NCBI GenBank assembly: GCA_903851415.1
Contig: CAINOE010000109.1
Location: forward strand, 1 to 64,000
Origin: an uncultured Rhodopila sp.
GTDB taxonomy: Bacteria > Pseudomonadota > Alphaproteobacteria > Acetobacterales > Acetobacteraceae
Direction: 5' to 3'
DNA: 64,000 nt
A program made the position numbers and the translations under genes. This document shows positions 32,232 through 39,954 of this stretch, piece after piece. The notes under the pieces were generated by a model. The model was not told the origin of the DNA. It saw only the letters and a program-made list of their open reading frames with translations, and ran no database searches. Each line of letters starts with the position of its first letter. The first letter of the stretch is position 1.

Positions 32232-32985
32232 ATAGTATTATTCGAGGTCAAGCAGGCATTCCGGCCCCGGCGCGGTTGCCGCCTCGCCGAGCGCGCAGTT
32301 GTCGCAAGGCTATATCGAATAGTTACAATATCGACTGATTTTGATTGAGACTGAGGCGCTGGCGCGCGGCCATCCCGGGATTGTTCGTTAACCTTGCCCC
32401 CCGCCGCAAACAGAAGGGCCAGCACCGCGCGTGCGGGTTTCCTGCCGATAATAAGCCAATGCAGCGCGCCTATGGACGCCCACGCACCGCTCGGTCCGAG
32501 ATGATCGCGAAAAAGGTTCCTGAACCCATGCAAGTTCCAAAAGAGAGGGGCGCCTGGCGTGAGGAACGATGGAAGCGCGAGGAGAAGCGCCCCGAGGACA
32601 AGCCATCCCCAGTTCCGGGTGCTTGATCGGAACGATGAGGCGGTCAATCCCGACAATGCGCCCAAAGCCATTTTTCCCGGGGTGGACGGCGCGAAAGCCG
32701 CCATTGCCTGAAGTCACAGGAGTCCGCGTCGAGCTTCACGCCCGGGCACCGCCGCCGGCGGTTGGTGTGAGTGGTGTGGGCGCGGCGAAGGCGGGCGCCG
32801 CCGCCTCCGGGACCAGGCGGCGCGCTGCGGCGATTCGGTCGCGCCTGCCACGTCCCAGATAAACAAAAATGCAATTGTCGTAACGCGGCAATGACTGGCA
32901 TGCGGGTTGCAACGCGACGGGCGATGGGGCGGAGGACGTTTTCCGCCAGCTTCCCGCCGATGACGTCCTGAGAGGCAAAAAGCCG
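32232..32985. other. Long intergenic region upstream of the exosortase-type surface protein
   Basis: About 750 bases with no supported gene. An A/T-rich island near 32300-32345 contains two direct ATATCGA copies around ATAGTTACAAT, whose TACAAT could be a -10 box. The same 11-mer precedes the kinase at 23018. Another A/T-rich patch near 32868-32885 is a candidate promoter for the downstream gene. A minus-strand frame here encodes a hydrophobic stretch but runs without a stop through the whole Wzz gene, so I treat it as an antisense shadow. Confidence 0.3.
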
Positions 32986-33843
32986 ATGTCCAGCCGCATC
33001 CTGCCGCTGCCCGTTGCCGTAGCCGCATTCGCCGCCGCTGCGCTTGTCGTTTCGGCATCCGCCGCGCGGGCGCAGTCAAATCCCGACGTGACGGTATCCG
33101 AAAGCCTGTCGTCCATCCCTCAGAATTCGGCCATCACCCTGCTCGATCTGGGGACGTCGAGCTCATCGGGGCTGGTCAGCAACGCGCCGGTTTCCATCCT
33201 CGGCGGAAGCGCCGAAGTGACGTTCACCTCCACCTCCGGGGTGTACAGCGGCACGACCTCCGGCGTTGCGGCGGCGCCGTTCACCGCGTCGGGCCCCGAC
33301 ACCGGCAACTACCTGGCGGCCGAACCGAAGGGGTCGGTGACCGTGGCGTTCAACTCCCAGCAGAAGTATTTCGGCCTGCTGTGGGGTTCCGTGGACACCT
33401 ATAACAGCCTGAATTTCTACAATAACGGGATTCTGGTCGAATCGCTGACGGGAAGCGCCATCTCGGCCAACGCCAATGGCAACCAAACCGCGTCCGGCTC
33501 GTACATCGTCAACGTGGATTTCAACGGCGGCGCCGGTTTCAATTCGGTGGTCGCGACGTCGTCGTCGCCGGCCTTCGAGTTCGACTCGGTCGCCTATGCC
33601 GCGACGCCGGTGCCGATCACCCGGGCCGCCATCGCCGCTGCCGGCAACCTGGGTCAGACCAATGTGATCGTCGCGGATCCCGCGCCGATGCCGCTGCCCG
33701 GCGCGTCACCGCTTGGCCTTGCCATCCTGGCCGGTTCGGCTTTGTGGCGCCGCCGCCGGCGGGGCGCCGGAGGTTTCGGGCGCTTTCTTGTGCTGCGCGT
33801 CCGCGGTTTCGTTTTGGCAGTGGCACGTAACCCCGGGTTGTGA
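32986..33843 (+). CDS. Exosortase-type (PEP/VPLPA-CTERM-like) secreted surface protein, Npun_F0296-like
   Basis: A 285-residue secreted protein. Residues 1-29 form a signal peptide (cleavage near SAARAQ). The middle (YLAAEPKGSVTVAFNSQQKYFGLLWGSVDTYNSLNFY, SVVATSSSPAFEFDSVAY) matches my recollection of Npun_F0296-family exosortase-dependent proteins. Near the C-terminus, PMPLPGASPLGLAILAGSALWRRRRR is a sorting-signal tripartite motif: a proline-rich recognition segment, a hydrophobic helix and an Arg cluster. About 25 further residues follow the Arg cluster, which is unusual because the signal normally ends the protein. No exosortase is in the window. It lies within the polysaccharide cluster, as exosortase substrates often do. 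Confidence 0.72.
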   Translation: MSSRILPLPVAVAAFAAAALVVSASAARAQSNPDVTVSESLSSIPQNSAITLLDLGTSSSSGLVSNAPVSILGGSAEVTFTSTSGVYSGTTSGVAAAPFTASGPDTGNYLAAEPKGSVTVAFNSQQKYFGLLWGSVDTYNSLNFYNNGILVESLTGSAISANANGNQTASGSYIVNVDFNGGAGFNSVVATSSSPAFEFDSVAYAATPVPITRAAIAAAGNLGQTNVIVADPAPMPLPGASPLGLAILAGSALWRRRRRGAGGFGRFLVLRVRGFVLAVARNPGL

Positions 33844-33887
33844 GCAAGCTCCGCCGCCGGCGGTGCCGGGCATCAAGGAACCGTCGC

Positions 33888-34982
33888 ATGGGTTTCGCTA
33901 CGAAGGCTGGTCCGATCGTTCACGTCGTGCAGCATCTGCGCCCCGGGGGCCTGGAGGTGATGGCCTTGGAACTCGCGCGGGTTCAGGCGCGCAGCCATCC
34001 GACACTGGTCGTCAGCCTGGACGGCGATCTTGAGACCACGCTGGAATGCTGGCCGCGGCTGCAAGCGCAGCGGGACCAGTTGATCTTCATGGGCAAGCGG
34101 CCGGGGGTCGATCCCGGGCTGCCGCTGCGCCTGCGCTCCCTGTTCCGGCGCCTCGGCGCCATCGGCGTGCACACGCATCACGTCGGCCCGCTGCTGTATG
34201 CCGGTCCGGCCGCCCGGCTGGCCGGAGTCGGCCGCCGGGTCCATACCGAGCACGACGCCTGGCATTTGCAGGATGCGAAGCGGCGTCGCATTGTGCGATT
34301 CGCCCTGGCGGCGGCAAATCCGGTGCTGATCGCCGATGCCCCGTATGTCGCCGATGCCGTGGCGCATGCGCTGGGCCGCCCGCCGCCGCGCGTGATCCTG
34401 AACGGAGTCGATACCGAGCGGTTCTCGCCGGGCGACCGCATCGCGGCGCGGCGCGGGTTGGGGCTGCCGGATCACGGCCGGATCATCGGCATCGCCGCCC
34501 GGCTGGAGCGGGTCAAGGGCGTCGATCTCGCCATCGACGCGCTGGCGTCCGTTCCCGATGCGCTGCTGGCGATCGCCGGAAGCGGCTCGGAGCGGGAAAA
34601 TCTCCAGGCGCAGGCCGCATCGCTGGGATTGGCGGAGCGCGTCCGGTTCCTCGGCCACGTGGATGACACGGTGCGGCTGTATCGCGCGATCGACCTGCTG
34701 TGCCTGCCGTCGCGGGCCGAGGGGCTGCCGCTGGCGTTGCTCGAGGCGCAGTCCACGGGCGCCCGGGTGGTCGCGATGCGGGTGGGCGGCGTTTCCGCCG
34801 GGGTCGATCCGGTTACCGGCGTGCTGGTCGATCCTGAACCGCCGGGGGCATTGGCACGGGCCTTGCGTGCATCCACCGGCGAGACCATCGCCGCCAGTCC
34901 GCGGACCTTCGTGGAACGCACCGCCAGCCTGGACGCGATGGCCTCAGCCTATACCGGCCTGATGTTGGGAGCCACGCCATGA
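33888..34982 (+). CDS. Glycosyltransferase family 4
   Basis: A 364-residue GT4 enzyme. The ATG at 33888 has AAGGAA six bases upstream; a GTG at 33840 overlapping the previous stop would add 16 basic residues. The N-terminal domain has GGLEVMALELARVQ and HTHHVGPLLYAG. The C-terminal domain has IGIAARLERVKGVDLAIDAL and the donor-binding PSRAEGLPLALLEAQSTGARVVA, with the usual E-x7-E pattern. It transfers a nucleotide-activated sugar at the cytoplasmic membrane. It is coupled to the following small membrane protein by a 4-base overlap. Confidence 0.88.
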   Translation: MGFATKAGPIVHVVQHLRPGGLEVMALELARVQARSHPTLVVSLDGDLETTLECWPRLQAQRDQLIFMGKRPGVDPGLPLRLRSLFRRLGAIGVHTHHVGPLLYAGPAARLAGVGRRVHTEHDAWHLQDAKRRRIVRFALAAANPVLIADAPYVADAVAHALGRPPPRVILNGVDTERFSPGDRIAARRGLGLPDHGRIIGIAARLERVKGVDLAIDALASVPDALLAIAGSGSERENLQAQAASLGLAERVRFLGHVDDTVRLYRAIDLLCLPSRAEGLPLALLEAQSTGARVVAMRVGGVSAGVDPVTGVLVDPEPPGALARALRASTGETIAASPRTFVERTASLDAMASAYTGLMLGATP

Positions 34983-35194
34983 ACCGGACGATCGTCACCG
35001 TGAAGAATGTCGCTTGCGCCGATTCAGCCCGCGCTGCCGCGCTGGTTGCGATCAGCCTCAGCCTTATCGGCTCGACGTGCCTTTCCGGCGGTTCGGTGCT
35101 GTTCGCGACGCTGGCGGCGGTGCAGATCGCGCTGCTTATCGGTGCCGCGGCCGGGCGGTTGGCCGGCAACCTCCGGCTGGCATTCGCGCGCTAG
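34979..35194 (+). CDS. Small two-helix membrane protein
   Basis: A 71-residue protein whose ATG overlaps the glycosyltransferase stop (ATGA). Two hydrophobic stretches (ARAAALVAISLSLIGS and LFATLAAVQIALLIGAAAG) predict two membrane helices with a short loop; the C-terminus is basic. I do not recognise the family. Tight coupling suggests a membrane partner of the glycosyltransferase. Confidence 0.55.
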   Translation: MNRTIVTVKNVACADSARAAALVAISLSLIGSTCLSGGSVLFATLAAVQIALLIGAAAGRLAGNLRLAFAR

Positions 35195-35229
35195 CTCGCG
35201 ACGCCGGCCCGGCGGCAGCCGGGTTTCGC

Positions 35230-35607
35230 CTAGCTATGCTGCGTCGCCAGAAAGGCGATCAGATTCGCGCGCTGGGTGGCGTCCTTCAGGCCGGGATAGG
35301 GCATGATGGTCTTCGGCACGACGGCCTGCGGGTTGGTGATGTAGCGGTCCAGTGTCGCTTCGTCCCAGGTGATCCCGGAGCCTTTGTTCGCGGGCGAGTA
35401 TTTGAAGCCCTCAACCGACCCGGCGGGACGGCCGACGATGCCGAACAGGCTCGGGCCGATGATGGCCTTGCCCTCAACCAAAGAATGGCAGCCCGCGCAC
35501 TGCGTCTTGAACACGATGGCCCCTGCGTCGGCATCCTGTGCGCTGGCAGAAGCAACGCAAGCCCAGGCTCCGGTCGAAACGATAGCCGCCAGCAACAGAT
35601 GCCTCAT
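35230..35607 (-). CDS. Class I periplasmic cytochrome c
   Basis: A 125-residue secreted cytochrome c. A signal peptide (cleaved near ASA-QD) is followed by CAGCH (C37, C40, H41) and the distal Met in KTIMPYPGL. GPSLFGIVGRPAG, YSPANKGSGITWDE and ANLIAFLA match small cytochrome c/c2 proteins. It carries one covalent haem and would be matured by the System I genes at the start of the window. Possible partners are quinoprotein dehydrogenases and terminal oxidases. It is monocistronic, converging with the glycosyltransferase pair. Confidence 0.92.
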   Translation of the reverse strand: MRHLLLAAIVSTGAWACVASASAQDADAGAIVFKTQCAGCHSLVEGKAIIGPSLFGIVGRPAGSVEGFKYSPANKGSGITWDEATLDRYITNPQAVVPKTIMPYPGLKDATQRANLIAFLATQHS

Positions 35608-35937
35608 TGTCCTAACCTATCCCTCATTGCCATCGTGACAGTCCGACGGTGCGCGGGGTGTTTAGGCCACCAGGGGCGAACGATCAACCCGGTAACGAGC
35701 GCGGCGTCGATCCAGGCTGTGGAACATGGAGCCGGGCGCGACCCGATGCGCTCGTGGCATGCGCGAAACGCCCCCTTGCCCGCAGGCGCCAGGCGGTTCG
35801 CCCGAGGGGAGCGCACTCCAGCCCGGGGCGTGGGGCATGGTCCAGATGGCTGAGGGATTTCAGAAGCTGGCTTGCGCCGCCCCCGGGCCGCGTGAAGGGT
35901 TGCAAGTAGATAAAGAGTGTGGCTTCGGGGGAAGAAG
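35608..35937. other. Intergenic region between cytochrome c gene and the decayed hydroxylase
   Basis: About 330 bases with no frame of coding quality on either strand. It must hold the cytochrome c promoter on the minus strand and whatever remains of the pseudogene promoter. I see no clear repeats or hairpins. Confidence 0.3.
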
Positions 35938-36754
35938 GTGCATCAAAGGGATGTCGCCGTCGTTGGTTGCGGACCCGTCCGCGCGATGCCGGCCAACCTG
36001 CCCGGCCTGTAGGGGGTTTGCGTCGTGGTTCCGGAGCGGGAGGCCGCGATTTGCGACGTGCCGCGGGCCGTGCACATCGACGACGAGATCATGCGCCTGT
36101 TGCAAACCGCCGGTCTGGCGGAAGCGATGCGGCCGCTGCTGCGCGTTTCTTCCGGGACAAAGTTCGTCGATTCCGCGGGGCTCATTGTGCTGGAATGGCG
36201 GCGGCCGCAGGCCAACGGCCCGCAGTGTTGGCATGAAGGCTACCGGTTTGCACCTATCAGTCCGAGCGGGAACCGCATGTGCGGGAATATATCGAACTCG
36301 CGGTCCGGCTGGGCGGGCTGATCAACGCGCCGGAGCCGGCGCCCGTTGGCGGCGGTCCGGTGCGGATCGAGCCGATCGAACCGCGGCTCGGTCCGGGGCT
36401 GTGCGGCGGGCTGCCGGAGCCTCGGGGCCGGATGGCACCGCAGCCGCCGGGTAGCGAGGGACCGGCCTCGACAACCGCATCGGCTACCGCTTCGCGGCGG
36501 TGGTGCACAGCGTTCTCGCCAAGAATTGGCTGGCGAATCTTCTGGCTATGCTCAGAGCGCGCGACGTGGTGGTGGCGGACGCGGCGCACGGTCCGTGGCT
36601 CGAGGGAGTGGGCGCCGAGGCGGTCCTGGTGCGGCCGGACCGGTATATCTTCGGCGCGGCGCGTGACGCCGATGAGATGCGGGCGCTTGTCGCGGCGCTA
36701 TCGGGCCCAGTGCCAAGGACAGGCTTGCGCAGGGGCGACCGAGCGGCTAGGTAA
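35938..36754 (+). pseudogene. Decayed FAD-dependent hydroxylase (MhpA-like) with internal deletion and frameshifts
   Basis: Three segments in three frames recall 3-(3-hydroxyphenyl)propionate hydroxylase-type flavoproteins. Frame 1 (35938-36250): DVAVVGCGPV, an in-frame TAG, then PEREAAICDVPRAVHIDDEIMRLLQ and WHEGYRF from the FAD-binding N-terminus. Frame 3 (from about 36252): YQSEREPHVREYIELAVRLGGLIN, normally some 200 residues further on. Frame 2 (from about 36478): LANLLAMLRARDVVVADA and EAVLVRPDRYIFGAARDADEM from the C-terminus. The central substrate-binding part is missing. It also has degraded glycines in the Rossmann motif, so it cannot make a functional enzyme. Confidence 0.75.
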
Positions 36755-36778
36755 CGGTCCCGCGCGTGACGCCCCGGC

Positions 36779-36853
<75 letters not shown>

Positions 36854-36880
36854 GTCTTTTCAAGCACTGACGAAGCGTTT

Positions 36881-36911
36881 CGCGAGGAGTGGTCAAATGG
36901 ATCTCCTCGCG
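36881..36911 (+). terminator. Hairpin downstream of tRNA-Thr
   Basis: CGCGAGGAG and CTCCTCGCG form a perfect 9-bp stem with a 13-base loop, 28 bases after the tRNA. There is no T-run after the stem; the TCTTTT at 36855-36860 lies before it. It may be a processing or termination structure; the call is tentative. Confidence 0.35.
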
Positions 36912-37134
36912 GCGGATTGACGTGCTGCGGCGGCCGAGGGCGGATCACCGCGGGGACCCGGAATTTGCTCACGCCAACGTCTGTTGCGCTGTGACCGCGC
37001 GGCGTGCCCACAATGGCTTGAAGAACAGTCGATGATGGTGAAGCCCGGATTCTCGGGCCACTCACCGCCCGGCATGGCGAACATCCCGCCGCGCGGCCGC
37101 ATCGAACCACCGGCTGCCCGGAAAGGTCTCCTTT

Positions 37135-39579
37135 TTGCCCGATATCTTACTGGCCGTGGCGGCGATCCTGATCGTCGTCAGCGCCATCCAGGCGCTTGCG
37201 CAGCGCCTGGGCGTGTCGGACGCCGTGCTGCTGGCGCTCGTCGGCATCGCCATCGGCACTGCCGCCGCCTTCCTGCTGAGCCAAGGCCCGGCCGGGGACT
37301 TCTACCAGGTGGCGGTGATCTTCGCCCACTTCCCGGTGCACGCCCAACTGTTCCTGCTGGCGTTCCTGCCGGCACTTGTGTTCCAGGGCGCGCTCTCAAT
37401 CGACGTGCGGCGGCTGACACGGGATATCGCGCCGGTGCTGCTGATGGCGGTCGTCGCCGTGGTCGCGACAACCGCCGCGGTCGGCTTCGCCTTGCAGCCC
37501 ATCGGCGGCCAGCCGCTCATGGTCTGCCTGCTGCTGGGCGCCATCGTCTCCACCACCGATTCCAGCGCCGTCATCAGCATTTTCCGCGGGATCGGAGCGG
37601 ATGGACGCCTCACCCGCCTGGTGGAAGGCGAGAGCCTGCTGAACGACGCCACCGCCATCGCGCTGTTCACCGTCCTGCTGGCGGAGACGACGCATCAGGC
37701 CGGCTCCGGTATCGGCACGATCTGCCTGACCCTGGCGATGCTGTTCCTGGGCGGCATCGCTTCCGGGCACATTCTCGCGCGGCTCGCCCTCGCCGCAATG
37801 CCGTACATCAGCGGCAGCCGCTCGGCCGAGGTGACGCTGACCCTTGCGCTGCCTTACGTCAGCTATATCGTTTGCGAACAGTTCCTCGGATTTTCCGGCG
37901 TGATCGCCGCCGCCTCGGCCGGGCTGACCTTCAGCGCCATCGGCCCCTCCGTCCTGCGGCCGCGAAGCTGGTCGTATTTGCTCGATGTCTGGGCGCAGAC
38001 CGCGTTCCTGGCGACATCGCTGGTGTTCGTCCTGGCCTCCATGCTGGTGCCGAGGCTGCTGCTGGGCATGCGGCCCGGCGACCTGCTGCTGATCGCTGCC
38101 GCTCTGGCGGCGGCCCTGGCGGCACGCGGGGCGGTGCTGTTCCTGCTGATGCCCTTGCTGAGGCACACGGGCCTTGCGCAGCGCATCCCGCTGCCCTTGA
38201 AGGTGACCATGCTATGGGGCGGGCTGCGCGGCTCCATCACCCTGGCAATGGCCCTGGCGGTGACCGAGAACCGCGATGTCTCCGCGGACGTGCAGGAGTT
38301 CGTTGCCATCCTCGCCACCGGCTTCGTCCTGTTTACCCTTCTGGTCAACGGCACCACGCTCCGCATCCTGGTGCATTGGTTCAGGCTCGACCGGCTTTCG
38401 CCCATCGACCAGGCGTTGCGTCACCAGGTGGTCGCGCTCGGGCTGGCCGGCGTGCGCGACCGGCTGCGCAACACCGCCGAAGAGTTCGGCTTCCTGCCAG
38501 AGGCGAAGCAGCGCGTGGTCGATATCTACGCGCATCGTATCGAGGCCGAGGCTACCGCGAATACCTTCGACACATCGCTGACCGACCGCGACCGCGTGAG
38601 ACTCGGGCTGCTGACCTTCGCCTCGCAGGAGCGAACCATCCTGCTGGAGATATTCCGTGAGCGCGGTGTGTCGTATCGCATAATGGAACAATTGCTGCGC
38701 ACCTCCGACGCGATCATCGACGCGACCCGGGCCGACGGGCGCCTGGGCTATCTGCGCGCTGCCAGGCGGCGGCTGCGGCCGGGCACCGGGTTGCGCCTCG
38801 CGGCATGGCTGCATGGCCGGTTCCGGATCGATTGGCCGCTGGCCGGCCTGATGGCTCAGCAGTTCGAAATGGTGCTGGTCATGCGCCTGGTCTTCCTGGC
38901 GCAGCTTCGATTCATGCGCGAGCGGATGACCCCGGTGCTGGGCGCCCGCGTCACTGGCGTGCTGGGCGAGATCGTGGAGCGCCGCCGCGGCTTGCTAGAC
39001 GATGCGATGGAGGCGCTGGGCGTGCTGCACCCCGCCCGGGGCGAGGCCCTGCAAAGCAAGATGCTGCGCCAGATCGGCCTGCGCTTCGAGATGGACACCT
39101 ATACCGCGTTGCATGCCGAAGCGTTGCTGAGCGACGAGTTGTTCGGGGAAATCCAGCGCGACGTGGAGGCGCGGCGCGACGCCATCCCCCGGCCGGTGGT
39201 TCTGGACCTGCGGACCGCCCTGCGCTTGCGGTTGCAGGAGGTTGCGCCGTTCGACCGGCTTGCCGAAACGGAACTGGACCGTATCGTCGGGCGGACGGCG
39301 ATGCGGCTGGTGCTGCCGGGTGAGCGGATCCTGAACCGCCGCCGGCGCGCCGGATGCGTCTATCTGATCAGTTCCGGCGAAGTGGAGATCGAGCACGATG
39401 GCAAGCGGCTGAGGCTCGGGCGCGGGGCTGTGTTCGGCGGCGGCGGTCAACTCGGCGAGGCTGAGACTCGGGGGGCGGCAACGGCGGTGAGATTCTGCCT
39501 GTTGCTGGCGGTAAGGGCGCGAGATTTTCCCCGGACGCCGGAACTCGCGGCCGCAGGCGCTGACGGGCTGCGTGAGTAA
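37135..39579 (+). CDS. CPA1-family Na+/H+ antiporter with C-terminal cNMP-binding-like domain
   Basis: An 814-residue protein started at TTG (37135), with AAAGG about 9 bases upstream and no closer ATG. The first ~400 residues hold about 12 membrane helices with antiporter segments (TDSSAVISIFRGIG, LVEGESLLNDATAIALF, and GGLRGSITLAMALAV) typical of bacterial and plant NHE/SOS1-type exchangers. A long helical cytoplasmic part (about 415-690) leads to a cyclic-nucleotide-binding-like beta-roll (APFDRLAETELDRIV, LPGERILNRRRRAGCVYLISSGEVEIE). It probably extrudes Na+ (or K+) for H+, gated by the C-terminus. Monocistronic. Confidence 0.88.
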   Translation: MPDILLAVAAILIVVSAIQALAQRLGVSDAVLLALVGIAIGTAAAFLLSQGPAGDFYQVAVIFAHFPVHAQLFLLAFLPALVFQGALSIDVRRLTRDIAPVLLMAVVAVVATTAAVGFALQPIGGQPLMVCLLLGAIVSTTDSSAVISIFRGIGADGRLTRLVEGESLLNDATAIALFTVLLAETTHQAGSGIGTICLTLAMLFLGGIASGHILARLALAAMPYISGSRSAEVTLTLALPYVSYIVCEQFLGFSGVIAAASAGLTFSAIGPSVLRPRSWSYLLDVWAQTAFLATSLVFVLASMLVPRLLLGMRPGDLLLIAAALAAALAARGAVLFLLMPLLRHTGLAQRIPLPLKVTMLWGGLRGSITLAMALAVTENRDVSADVQEFVAILATGFVLFTLLVNGTTLRILVHWFRLDRLSPIDQALRHQVVALGLAGVRDRLRNTAEEFGFLPEAKQRVVDIYAHRIEAEATANTFDTSLTDRDRVRLGLLTFASQERTILLEIFRERGVSYRIMEQLLRTSDAIIDATRADGRLGYLRAARRRLRPGTGLRLAAWLHGRFRIDWPLAGLMAQQFEMVLVMRLVFLAQLRFMRERMTPVLGARVTGVLGEIVERRRGLLDDAMEALGVLHPARGEALQSKMLRQIGLRFEMDTYTALHAEALLSDELFGEIQRDVEARRDAIPRPVVLDLRTALRLRLQEVAPFDRLAETELDRIVGRTAMRLVLPGERILNRRRRAGCVYLISSGEVEIEHDGKRLRLGRGAVFGGGGQLGEAETRGAATAVRFCLLLAVRARDFPRTPELAAAGADGLRE

Positions 39580-39954
39580 TTTCTGAATCCCGGGCCGGCA
39601 ATCGGTCTGGCGGCAGGGTGCCGGCGCACAGACGATTTGACCAGGGAGACCGGCATGACCGCCAGCCAATCCGCAGCGGGGCACCATGCTGCCGCTGCGA
39701 GGCGTCTCGGACACGCGGCGCAGTTCCTCGCGAGGCATCTTGTCGTTGCTAATTGGCAATTTGTTACGCGCACGCTGCGAAGGAGGCGTTGTCCGGCCGC
39801 GGTCAGGCAGCCAGATGCCGCGGGCTGCAATGTCAAGCGGGACCCGGCGGGAACATTGTGTGTCGCATCAACCTCCCGGATGAGTAGTGTCCGCGCCTTC
39901 TCGCGATGAAGCCTCACGGTGTAAACTGATTAGCGCCTTACCCGAGGATCTCAC
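39580..39954. other. Region between the antiporter gene and the DUF47/PPDK/P-ATPase operon
   Basis: About 375 bases. It contains one possible small gene (separate entry) and, near 39745-39775, an A/T-rich patch. GAGGATCTCAC just before 39955 is the Shine-Dalgarno region of the next gene. No Mg-sensing or other known riboswitch was recognisable by eye. Confidence 0.3.
39655..39909 (+). CDS. Possible small basic protein
   Basis: An 84-codon ATG frame with GGGAG eight bases upstream. The product is Ala/Arg/His-rich with a short hydrophobic middle (AAQFLARHLVVANW) and a run of basic residues (TLRRRRC). I do not recognise it, and the second half looks less like a protein. It sits between the antiporter and the three-gene operon. 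Treat as tentative. Confidence 0.25.
   Translation: MTASQSAAGHHAAAARRLGHAAQFLARHLVVANWQFVTRTLRRRRCPAAVRQPDAAGCNVKRDPAGTLCVASTSRMSSVRAFSR

Noticed and set aside
31397..32704. Long minus-strand frame with a hydrophobic, protein-like N-terminal stretch (about 32340-32670)
   Set aside because: It runs without a stop through the entire antisense of the well-supported Wzz-like gene, no Shine-Dalgarno is present, and no family matches. I treat it as an antisense shadow of G/C-rich codons.
35726..36454. 242-codon plus-strand frame overlapping the decayed hydroxylase
   Set aside because: Only pieces in other frames match a protein family; this frame has no recognisable motif.
39580..39954. Possible Mg2+-sensing riboswitch or leader upstream of the operon with the MgtA-type ATPase
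   Set aside because: No M-box or comparable structure can be recognised by eye, and the ATPase is the third gene, not the first.
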